Source: Fasciola hepatica (Eukaryota; Platyhelminthes; Trematoda; Plagiorchiida; Fasciolidae). From it: a DNA stretch of 64,000 nucleotides. The position numbers and the translations under genes were made by a program. Location: contig CANUEZ040000156.1 in NCBI GenBank assembly GCA_948099385.1, positions 5,353,501 to 5,417,500 of the forward strand, in the 5' to 3' direction. Positions 39,248-51,600 of the stretch are shown here, in pieces. Positions within the stretch are counted from its first letter, which is position 1; each line of letters starts with the position of its first letter. The notes below the pieces were generated by a model. The model saw nothing but the letters and a program-made list of their open reading frames with translations, was not told the origin of the DNA and searched no databases.

Positions 39248-39614
39248 GCAAATGGATATGTATATAATATGATTCATCATGCAGCTTGAACGCTCAACTC
39301 ACCATTGAAAACCATGGAAGCACTGTACAGCTGTTTCATCCTTGTTGGGAATCATGTAGTGTAGATGTTCAACAAACCGTTGAGAGCCAGCCTGGATAGC
39401 CTTGTGGTTAAGGTGTTCGATTCACAATCGTTCACCCCGGGTTCGAGTCCCCGTGGGGGCTCGGTGGATATGCACTGCTGATGATTCCCAACAAGGATGA
39501 AACAGCTGTACAGTGCTTCCATGGTTTTCAATGGTGAGTTGAGCGTTCAAGCTGCATGATGAATCATATTATATACAAATCTAATCTCCTACTACTCATT
39601 TGCAAATGGATATG
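39248..39614 (+). mobile_element. Young foldback retroposon with a tRNA-like core and 13-base target duplication
   Basis: The insert 39,261-39,601 is flanked by the direct repeat GCAAATGGATATG (39,248-39,260 and 39,602-39,614). Inside, a left arm (39,259-39,355, its first two bases shared with the duplication) and a right arm (39,481-39,577) are perfect reverse complements over 97 bases. Between them lies a 125-base core holding a tRNA-like segment: A-box-like TAGCCTTGTGGTTAAGG at about 39,397-39,413 and B-box-like GGTTCGAGTCC at 39,440-39,450, with partial D, anticodon and acceptor pairing. After the right arm comes a short tail, TCTAATCTCCTACTACTC. A 13-base duplication fits LINE-assisted target-primed insertion, as for SINEs, not a cut-and-paste transposon. 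The identical arms and intact duplication say the insertion is recent. A second, old copy lies at 51,571-51,862. Confidence 0.85.
39380..39462 (+). ncRNA. tRNA-like core of the foldback element
   Basis: GAGCC near 39,383 can pair with GGCTC near 39,458. The D arm GCCT/AGGT closes around TGTGGTTA. The anticodon region has a three-pair stem around a TTCACAA loop, and the T arm surrounds TTCGAGT. Several acceptor and anticodon pairs are missing, so I call it tRNA-like and promoter-bearing, not a functional tRNA. The boxes suit RNA polymerase III. Confidence 0.5.
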
Positions 39615-42600
39615 GTTGAAATTTATCTCCGACGAATTGACTGACCCGTCTCCCGGGAGAATACGAATCGGAACAGAGTAGCGGCAGACGTTTTTGAAGT
39701 TCATCAAGGCATTAATAATATCATCGGAAAACAAGAGTCGAGGGGGAAAAAGGTGTGCAAGGTGTATTTTAATGCCAAGAGGTAAACACTTCGGTGATTT
39801 CATGCTGCATTCCTTGAACACGCATTACCGTGGATGATTCAGTTGGTACATGTGTATGCCAATCTGTATGCATTCCCTTTCTGTGGAATGCTGCATTTAG
39901 TACCGTAGCTATGCACAGAAATACACTTTTATCACCAACGCATCATGTTCCAAATTTGAGTCTGGCAAACAAAACAGACAAACATTTATTCGATTTTGTT
40001 TCGTTCGGTTTGTGGAATATTTTTGTATTGTTGACGAGCACTCATCATGGATGACAAATTTATCACGTTCTTTTTTCGCCTGCTCTGTGAATCACAAATC
40101 ACGACAAGTCAGCGTTTCCTAGCATAGTTTCATGGTTATCGGAAATTAATATCTAGTTATTGTATAACTCCATAAATGATTGTTCAGGGATGCAGTGTTA
40201 ATAGATTAGATGAGGCGGGATGGTGGAAATCACAGGACAAAGCCTGAACTTTGTATTCAAAAGATATTTGTTACGCAACTCATACTACCGTGGTAGTGAC
40301 CTGTGACCTCATCTTGATTTATCTCCCATCCCGTTTTTTGGTCTTTCTTATGTCGCACGTTTTAGGGCGAATAACTGTCTCTTTCCGTTCGTTTGTATGT
40401 GTACAATTGTTTTTGTTTTAACCTTAGGTAAGCATACATAATGAGCGTTAGCAGCTGATTAAGAGCAAGCGAAATTGATTGTCGATATCAATTCCGTCCA
40501 CATTGTTCTTCTTGCTCTACTAAAATAACCTCTTCCCAAGAAATTGGTTGATTTTCTCATCGGACTTACATGCAGTTTTGTTGTTAATATGAAGAGTTGT
40601 CTTTGCATTATTGAACAATACATATTGAACTGGTGGAAATTTAGTTTTGCCTCCTGAAATGTGAATATGGAAGGATGCATGAATATATTACTATGAACAC
40701 TCCCAACCAAAGTGCGTGGATACAGGCAAGACAGCAGAACGTGTACAACGTCTATGTAAAGGAGACATGAATAGCGAACAAACCGGTTTTCGGTGATATC
40801 ATCCCAGTGAGTAACGCAGGTTTATTTCTTCATTTTTATACGACAATCAAAACGTGAATTATGATTCTCTAATTAGCTCAACTTGGTAACCGGTATTGAA
40901 CACGATGTACGATTTTTGTAAACAATGCTCTATCCCCTCGATGAACGTTTTCTAGTGTGGAGCTTTATCATCGCATAAAAATTCTAATCTTTTACTACTC
41001 AAACGGACGAAGTAGGTATTCTCTGTAGGTCTCAATCGTTTTGAATACTTCTGCTCATGCTTACCTTTTTCCGTATGCTCTTGAACACTGAACCTGAAGT
41101 GTACCTCAGCGTCATTTCCAAACTAGCATGGGAGGCATTGTCTGCAGTGCACACTTGTTTTCGTTCCTTACCAACTCACTGAAATTTTCATGTAGAAATA
41201 AGTCGAGCACAAGAAAATTTGGCAAACACCTCATATCATGCATGTAACTTAACTGGAATTGACAAAAGGATGAGCAGGACAAATTGTAGGTCCCTACAAA
41301 AAACGGTTATTGGTGCGTTCTGTCATTCATTCAGTAACAGACTGAACACGCTTTACGCAGAATACAATTGAAGTACGTCACTTATAAAAGTTATCCTCGA
41401 ATGATATATGCATACTTTGCTAGACATCCATGGTATTCCAATCTCAGCTGGTTGCTTATGTACTACGATGATACCACCGAGGCGACAAAGCAAAATGAAT
41501 GGAAAGAATTCATTTACGTTTATAGTGATGGTCGTCCTCTCATGGGTTCTTTCCGTAGCGACGAGCTTGGCGAAAAGTTGATGGAGTGACAAAACCAGCA
41601 CCGTTTACCAGCACCAATTATAAAGTGCTCATCTATTAGGAAAATGATCGGTTTATGGTGGGAAATGCCACTGGTACCGCTGAGAATTTACCGTACTGAC
41701 TGGAAAACTGTTCATCTGTGAGTTAACACGAACTTTACCGTAGGTGATGCCATACTCGCAAATGACCATAAACAGAATAATTTAAGTTACTATGTATTCG
41801 GCCAGAACAAATTAGAGCGATTTCCATCCATCCCTGTTTGACACTTCTATAGAGCATTGTGGAAAAGTTGTGAAAATCATGAGCTCAAACACTATGAAGG
41901 TTTATCCGGCGGTCAGACTGGTGGTTGTTTTGACTCAATAATAGTACATCACTGTTCGGAGACTATATGAAACTTGAAGGGATAAACACCGCTAAGAAAT
42001 CAGTCCCCAAAGTGGGAGTGGAATATTCAGACCCGAAACAAATCATTTGGTCATTTGGGGCATATCGGGCCTCCACAGTGAGCTACACGACCACGAGGTA
42101 CATTTCATCACTTATCATACGCCAGATGATATGACTACGAGACATGAAATGTAACACTAGTATTTACACAGCTAAAGAGTACAAAAATATACACTGATAC
42201 TTAGTATTCTTCTCATTTTTCAGTCCGTACACTCGAGTTCGCCTTGCTTCTAAGAAGTAGAAATCACTCTGCTTCGAAATGATTTATTTTTGCCGCCTCC
42301 ATTAAAAAATCTCGGGCTCCTTCAGTGTTATATTTGGGTGTCAAATTCCAGGTACTGTTATTGTTCCCAGTAGTGTACACAGAAATCCAATTTTCCCGGG
42401 GTGGGTTAACTGCTATTGAACATACTACAGAATGTTTTAATCTTGCCTACTTTTTGTGGTCACCTTCTTAGGTGCTGTACGAGTGACCCTCATCCATAAT
42501 TCCATTTAGAAGACGTAATTATTCGCGGTGTCAATGCGCTGGCTTTCAGCTACAATTGAGTGTCGCAGGAGTTCAACAGGATACACTGGAACAGTCTCGG

Positions 42601-45600
42601 TCAAGCACACTGTAAGCTCTCGTTATGTTTTGCAAAAAATTAGATAACTCGGTCACCCAAATCTAAGTAGCTGGCTGGCGAATGAAAAATCGAAGTAATC
42701 CTATTACTGGAGAGTTCAAATTTTGATTTCATGGGAGCTGTTTTAACTCACTGCCAATATCCAAGAATGTTACTGATGTTTGTGATCTACAGGAGCTAAT
42801 CTACACGGAGACTTAACGACAGCATTCCTTTCAAGTCCTGTATCTCATCCTAACTTAAAGGCCAGAGTTACAACCTGCTTCGTATTGTTGCTGTTTACTG
42901 TTACGCAGTTATTGTCAGGGAATTCAGCATCTCTGAGCGAGAAAGTTCCTTCTTTGGCACGAAAATAAACCATACCATAGGCAGCTTCGTTTTTTATAAT
43001 TTTTTAGATAGAATTTTCCAGGTAGCTGTTTTTTGCAAACTAATTTCTTCTTTCAGGGTCTCTTAGAAATTTTCCAGACCTTGAACGCCAGGGACCGAAC
43101 GAAATTTTGCTAAGCGGAAAATGGCACGAAGCTATAACATCATTGACCTAATAGACTCTTAGCTGGATTGATCTGTACTCTCATGCGAAGATCAAGACAT
43201 GAAGGAAAGTCACTTTCTTCTCGGTTTCCAATTCCTTAGTGAAGTCTGACCAGTCATGAGTTGTTACATACGTTAAATAAGTTACAGTGTTGGTTCAATA
43301 AATAAAATATGTGATCGATTGCCGGAAGATATGGTATATACTTTCCGTGATTCGCTAAGGTTCACGGTTTTTCAAGTTCCGTCATGAAAATATCCGCTAG
43401 CAATAGACTTAATACCGAACCCACAGCGATTCCGTCTCTCCCAGTATCATGTATCCCAGTCCGCCTCTCTACGCTCAAAAAAGTGAGAGGAAGGAGAGTA
43501 AACAGCCGAAAAGTAGGTAGCTTCTTGAGAATCGTCATAGTTTCGGCGCACCTAAACAGTATTATTTTTGGAAATCCGCAAGACCACCAGAGCAGTTAGA
43601 ATAAGTAAACTTTGTAGATGGTTTTCTGAGAAATAAAATCTATTTGACATCCAACCCCAGATAGCTGTATTGCCACAATCTAATTATAGTTAGGGCCCTT
43701 CGAAGGTGACAAACCTCTTGTGTCTCCGATTCCCTCCAACTTCGTCATCAAAGATGATCTAAGGTGTGCTTTTCCTGGCCTGTGAACCAGTACAGTTCAG
43801 CTTCTTTCAAGCCACAGGGCTTTTTGCTAAGAAATTTCCAGTGACCTAGAATTGCCGATCAACCAGTATCATGCCACGCAGTGTGCATGGAGTCATATGA
43901 TGGGTGGGGTATTGAAATGTGATAGACAGTGTGCTCCAAGCGGGATGGATATTCCGATGAATAATCTGAGTCTGATCCTGCCAGGACACTTAACAGTAAT
44001 CTGAAAATGCAGTTGTTCAGTTCGAGTAAATTCAAGCTGCCTTACGGTTGAAGAACGTGTTAAGCAAGAGATTTTGCCGAAAGCAGGGTAAATAAGAAAG
44101 GCGTTGATCAATCTTTGATATTCTTGAAGCCATAAAAACATCCAGCCTTCCGTGAAAGAGCAACCAGTGTACTGCAGATATGAAAAAGATGGATTCAGAA
44201 CTAACCACATTTGGTGAATACTGAAGTCATTATTGGTGTTCAAGAAATCAGAATTGCTTCTCGTTAGAGACTTTAGGGCATCTCCACGGCTTGAAAACAA
44301 TGGTACTAAAGCGAGTGATGACATACTAAAGAAAAACAGTGTGTTTTACATAGATTTTTATTCAGTCGCATATAATACCGTTTTCCCACATGTGCTCTCT
44401 TTTACCACAAATTGAAAGCAATGACAGTAGCATAGCTATTAAAAGACCGAGTGTTCGCTGTCCTAATGAACAACTGGGTTGCATATTTATCTTTGGGAAT
44501 GAAAGGGCAAAGAAAAAGCGCCGATTTTAATGATGATGAGAACTTCCAACTGACACAACCGACCTGGTGGTCGCAATTAAAAAGAACGCATCGTCTTCAT
44601 GCACTTCAATTTGATTTATTAAATGCGCAGGTAACTTACCACTCACGAAAAGGGTGAGAAGTTGCTGCTTCGCTATTTTAGTGATCATTTCAGTCCAGTT
44701 AAATTCATTCAACAATTATTCTCGCACTTTTTTGGTCTGGTTTCGGTTGCTACCTCCAAGCATCGCCAAACCAAAGGAAAAATTCATAGGACCATAAGAT
44801 GAAAAAGAGCCGAAACTTGAGTAAAAAGCAGAAGCCACAAGGAGAGAAACAGAGTTCGAAGGTAACTACGCCACTGTTCGCGACACCTAGATATATCATT
44901 CAATATCTCCAAGCATCCTAAAGGTAGGTCGAGTAGACCTCTAGCTGGAATCCTCTTACGCCCCACTTGGCCAAATCATCTAGTCATGGTTTCCATTCCT
45001 TTCTGCCACATCATGCACTGACCACCTCAGCCTATCTCCTAACCAATACCGGCTTCGGAGAACAGCGTACGCTGGGGGAGTCTATCGGTGGGCATGCGTA
45101 ACACGTATCCCAGCCCATGTAACATTTAGATTCAGTACTTGTTCCGGTGAATGATCTTTGGTTCCCCCATCCTACGTCTTACTTTAGCATTGCTGATTTG
45201 ATGTCCCTACCATAGTCCAGCAATGCTGCAGAGAAGTCGATGCTCAAATACCAACTGTCTGTGCCTATCTCCTATCCTCAGCGGCCGTATTTCCGAGTAG
45301 TTTAAAAAAAGATCTAACTGCCCAAGTGTACAGTCGACCATTGACAAAAAATCGGATGCCACTCCGGCTCTACAGATGACCGAAATTAGCAATAGCTAAG
45401 AGAGCTTTCTGTATACTCCATGACACTTAATTCGATATCTGTTCTGCTGGTGAGTTGTAACGGCGCAGGCGGCAAAACCTATCTACCTCAGATAGAGCTT
45501 CTCTGCCTACACAAGGCTCGGTGTACCGCCAACCCAGTGCTGCAGCAGCAAGTTACTGTTTGAAGCTACAGAACTCATCTCCGACCAACTCCACACTGTT

Positions 45601-48600
45601 TTTAGGCAATCTGTGAAAGCATGTAGCCCTCCTGATTCTTCTCTCAAAAGAGCAATATCGTCCGCGTAATCCAAGTCAAACAGTTTTCTTCCTGAGCTTA
45701 GATCAAGGCCACTATACTCGTGTGAGGATAGAGCTATGCTAGGGATCACCTTCATTGCAGAACTGAAGAGAAAGGACAGAAGAGGACAACCTTATTGAAC
45801 ACCACTTCTTTGGGGGAACTCAGGAGGAAGATTGTCGTAAGCTCGAAATCGACTTCATCAGTTTTCATACAATCACTGAAAAAAAGAATATTTTTTAATG
45901 ATACACCCTTCATTGAGAGCCAGAGCCTGAGAACTTTGCTTTCTACTGGTTTGAATGCCTTTTTTCGATGAAAGAAGACGGAGATTGTGGGGTTACGGAA
46001 GATGTGTCTAGGCTCCAGGATTTTTCTAAGGGTAAATTATTAATCGATAAAATACGGACCGGGTCTGAAATCGGTTTTAGTCTCACGCATATATCTTTCA
46101 CAGGTGACCAATAATCGATGAAGAATTATCCCAGCCAGCAGTTTGGATGCGATAATAACAGAGCTGATTCCTTTGCGGTTTTCACAAGAAGATCTGTCAC
46201 GTTCCGTGGAAATTGGTACAATTACGATTTAAACCCTTCCCTAAGAATCTGCTTACTAATTTAATATTGTTAACTCCGGCACCAAAACCTCATCTGCGTC
46301 CGGAAAAAATATGGCCCAGCTGCTTTCGTACCATTTCTAGTAACCTGACTCTGGGATAATCTCCATTTCTGAGTGATATCTAGCTACATCAGTTCTCTGG
46401 CGGGTATTTTTGGAAGGTCTACTGTTGAATTGGGCCAACTAAACTGTACCCTCAACTGCCGGCAAAGCAAACGGGTATCCGAAGTGCCTTTCGGAATCTC
46501 CCAAGTGGCCAACTTGGATGATGAAATCGGCAGCAATGACTAAACGTCCGGTGAACGCATGCTTTGAGTCATTTGGGTCCGATCGTTGTGGAATTCGTGG
46601 GCGAATTCACAGATATGATGAACTAGCACCAAAGCTTCAGTTTGTTGCTGTTGACACATACAAAACCACCCAACTGAAATGCATGCAAGCGACTGCTGAA
46701 TGGAGTTCAGTCTAGTAGTGAAAGCTCAGCTCTCATGCTCAAAGCAATCCCAATGCAAACGTGATCACGAACACTAGACACCGGATCACAATTTAGTGGT
46801 CTGAACCTCACAAGTCGGTGTTCGATATTAACAGACTCATGCTAACCACTTAGCTGTTTCGTACAACACATTAAAGCACCGCGAATGGAGTATAATTTAG
46901 AAGTAGCAGAAATCTGATATAACAGCAACATCATATTTTAAATACAAGTGCACACAGTATATATTTGCATAAGCTGCGTAGTACTCGGATGAGTCTTAGA
47001 AAACCAAAGAACAACTTCATATGAAATTTGACAGTAAATTGAACTTACTCAAGTCGACCGGCACATTATGCTCCCAGATCCAATCCAAAGCCATGGAGTC
47101 CGCCTTCTCATAAGCATCAGGAAATAATTTCACGATACACGTCAATCCGCCTGAAGACAAGAACACAACCCCAATACTCTGAAGACCAAACGCGTTTTAA
47201 AACAATTAAAATACTTATTACTAAATTACCCAAATAAATTTGTACACACCATTTCTATGCCGTACCGTGTTTACCAGGATTGCGTGAACTATTCGTCATG
47301 TAGCCAGGTGATGTGGCAGTGAACTGATTGACATGAAATACTTACTACTCGGTAACTATTGCACTTTTATTGGTGCGTACAATTTCTGGTGATATTTTTG
47401 CTGCCATTTTTTGCCATCGGGATACAGGCAGGAATATTTCAATGTGGAATCACCGGCAAACAACTTCAGAACACACACACACATTGAATTGTATGAGAAC
47501 TACCTTTCCTCATCATTTCGCCATCGAACCAATGCCATCTGATAATTGTGGTCAAGCAGTTTTGTCGGACCATATCCTACAGCTAGATAAATCATTCACA
47601 TGTTATTTTACATCATCCTTGTTCAGCTTACATCTGTGATTCTGTTTTGTTAGCGTTCACCAAGGACCTTCGTGTATAAAGTTTATCCAAAAACAATATT
47701 GTGCTGTCCAACAGCTGACCGGTTCTCTACTGAACTAAAGGGCAGTTTTTCGGCTTATATTTGTTTTGTATATAAAAGAAACCCTTCTTTCACCTCGGAG
47801 AACAAGGTGTAGGCAAATACACCTTTTGGAGACGTCATCAACGAATCGTTACCTTCACATGCATAAGCAACGAAATAAAGAATGAAGGAGCACTTGTATT
47901 CAGTAAGTCAATCAACCAATCAGCAGACAGTTGATCGGCGAATCAGTCAGTATGAAAGGGACAGAGTAAATTTGAGTGTCACGAAGAGAGAGGCCTAGAT
48001 CTGCATCACGTTCGACGGTGACGCCATGGACATTTGACCACGAAAGTTCACGTGCATGAATCAACTAATTTTGTGAACATCGCTTTGACTGTAGTTGTCG
48101 GAAGCTGATTGCCTCAGCCATGGCTAATGCCCGATTTCTGACTGATTTTGACTCATTTGGTGGGACCCTGTATTGGATACTGAATGACGTTGCCGGATCA
48201 ACTGAATGGCCTGGATCTAACAGATGGGCGAAGATAGAACTTGGTGCAGATCCTCTTTGTCCATACTGAATCCAACGTGGCTGGCTTTTCGTGGTACGCG
48301 CAGCTAAACCCATTGTCTTTCGACTCATAAATAGCACCATGGGTACAAAAGAATTGACTGAAGACCACTGAAAGGTGAGCAAAGGTAATTTGTTTTTGTT
48401 ATCGCATCGTATGATGGTTGATCTGGAGAATGAACATCTGAGCTTGGCAGCTTGGAAAGTGTCGTTGCATGTGTGGATAAAAAATCCGGCCAACTCCATC
48501 GACTGCAAGAAGAAGGTTTGAAGAATATAGTTTTGTGTTCCACTTGTGGTATCCCTTCTGGCTCTGTTCGTTGTTTCGTGTTTTACCGTTGCTTTTCTTT

Positions 48601-51600
48601 AGTCACTTTCCTTCCCCTACTTTCAAACATTTCCGTGCCTTTGCCAACGACAACACCATCCACGGCTATGTTCTCTCCCCGTCTTTTCGTGTTTTATCAG
48701 CAGAAATTGCTCACGATCATTCCAATGTTTGTGTCACTGAATTCCGGTCTTGATCGGCCTATTTTATAGTGCTCAGACGATCACAATTCGTTCAGAGCAG
48801 CACAGAATCTCAGTTTATACCACTGTAAGGCAAGTCTTGTACTGCCAAGCCACATCTATCGTTTCTTTATTCTTACTTCCACATCTTCCTCAGTTTTCCT
48901 TGACCATTTATTTTCTTATTCGTTCTGTTGGTTTGCTTGGCTTACCTCAACACCATCGGAGAATAGTTGTGTTTTTTGTCAAGTCAAACATGTTTACAGA
49001 CTCACCCGAATGCCTATTCTATCCAAATCCCATATTTGTCCAGTTCTTGAATGCTGCAGTTACGTTTTAGGCGAGACCTTTTCTTCCTCATCAACCCAAT
49101 TCGACAGTGTTAAACTCGAAACCATCTGCCTCATATACCATCCCACGCTAACCGTAGCATTACAATCGCAAACTCATTGCCAAGAAATTGCTTTGCTTTC
49201 TTTTTTCAGCGGTTCTATCAAGTGTTCTGTCCTCGGGAACTTGCTGCTCTTATCCATGTTCTTCTGTCCTCACTCGTCCTGCCCGTGAGCTGGCAACAAG
49301 CTATCCAAATTAACCAACAACCCGACCAGCAGTACTGATAATTCCAACTCTTCGTCTTACCTAAGAAATGTTAAATTCTGAAACACTCAACCCTTCTCTG
49401 TATTTCCTTCTTCTTCTGATCCTCACAATCTCAGGCGCAGAATCAACAAACTGATTTTTGTATGACCGTTCCCGAAATTATTTCCCGTTGTACAGTACCG
49501 TGGGGCTTTAGGCTAGGAGACTTGTACCTTCTCGTGTGACTCATAAATACCATTTACCAAAAAAAAAAGAAGAACTTATTGTATCCAGTGAGAAGACATC
49601 CAAGCAAGACTACGTGCGTCATTTTGAAGAAAAACAAAACAGACGGAGGTTGGCCAGTTTTCGGTCGAACTAAAGCAGACAAAATGTGCACCACGAGTGT
49701 GATCACGTGTTGTAGATGTGGAGAAATTCAACAAACATTGTCTATCCTCTTGGTTTTCGATTTGTTTTTCATGACCAATCGTATGACTTGATGATTCGAA
49801 AGAAATGCAACGTATTCTAAGGAACCCAACCAGAAACTATTTTTGAATGCCTTCGAAGGGGCTATCTCATTACATCGGTTTGTGTGAGCCAAATGAATCT
49901 CAACTCCATCTTGTGAATTTAGAGTTAACAAAAAACACCGTGAACTGTTCAGAATTCTTCAGGCTAAAAAATGGAACTGTGTCCAGTCCGTCTTATTATA
50001 AGTTCTTCCATGTGGACCACATTGCTTCAGTTTAATGCGTCATATCATGTTCTGAAAGACGTCGGACACTGCGCTTCTTTGTGAGGAGTTTATCACTGGT
50101 TATGTCTTTACAGCAACCAAACCATAGACACCTTACGCGTCCAGATTTTTGACTTGTCCTCTCTAATCCCACGACCTAAATTAAATTGATACTTGATAGT
50201 GAGCTTTGGAGAGAGAAAAGCATTACGATTCATCCGCCTTTGATTCTTCTGCTCTGGATCTAACGTTCTTAAATCGCAACAGACTAGGTCGAAAAAACGA
50301 GCTGGTGCACGAACTCTTCCATTGTCTCTAAAATCAGAAAAAATTCACTTACCACCTCGCAAAACTTCGTCGTTGCACGCCACCAGTTTTGATTCGATCT
50401 CTGAGAATTTCTTCGTTCTTTCGGCAATATATAAAACAATAATAATGCAACTGGTAGGATTCACGTAGAGTGCAAATCAATGAGATAAATTCAGCCACTT
50501 TGAGTACACATTTTCTTGAACCAGCAAGCAATACTTTTAGTCATAAAATATGCACTAATAGTCATATTTTGTTCGTCCATAGCAGGATAGTGTGCTTGTC
50601 GTATAAGAAAACAAGTGCGTCTATACTGAAACCATAATTGACTTGATTGTCATCGGTATTGTGTGCAATTTTCTCATGCCGTCCTCCGGCCTGCCCTCAT
50701 CTGGTTTTGATTTAGGAACTTACTTCATGGATTCAGAGGTGATGTAATCTCCACACCCTTTTTATGTTTTACTTAATACTGTTCCTATGCTGATTGTGCT
50801 TGTGACATTTTGTAGCTTTCATCATTTTTACAGTGTGTGTCATAAAAAGTGAAACCGGTTGAATACTTATACACACTCGTTTTAACTTCGGAATGGACGC
50901 ATCTGATTGATACACAAATTGCTAAATCTACTACAGTTAATAGTTTGACAGTGTGACGTTTCTGTTTTGGAGCCCGTAACTCGCAAGAAATCTTGATGCG
51001 CACCCGTGACAGCCCATATGTGCTAAACTGATTACCTTTAGTAGAAGATTGGGTGTACTTCTTCTATTACGAAAGCAGTGGAAAACAGAATTGTGACTTT
51101 TCTTTGGAAGGAAACGATTACACGTCAACTACTCTACAGACCTCATGAAATATGATCATAGATGAAACGTTTCAATTTTGAATACATCGGCTGTGTTCGC
51201 ATGTTGAGGATTTTCCATTATATTTGTGACTTGCCATAAGGACAATTATACAAGTTATTTCCAATTATTTCGGTCAACACGATCATAGGAAGACCACAAA
51301 ATTAGGAAATATCACTCAAATGTTTGTTGGTTCGTGACTGAAGGCACATTTAATCCTAATCAGGTGATCAGTTTCATCTGAGGTAAAATTAAACACCACT
51401 CTGTTTATACTTAGACGTTTGTCCTCGTAGAATAAAATGATTTAGACACAAGATCTGTCAGATTCATTCGAGGAGGTCAGAAAGGTTCGTATGTTGTCCA
51501 CACAGAACAAATAACATTAATAATAATAAACTAAATTTCAATATCTAGAGATTTACCTTGTTTCGAGAGCGAATCATTTTGCTATATAAACGCTCAGATC

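Noticed and set aside
39380..39462. Functional tRNA gene
   Set aside because: Acceptor, anticodon and T stems each have mismatches and the segment sits inside a mobile element; called tRNA-like instead.
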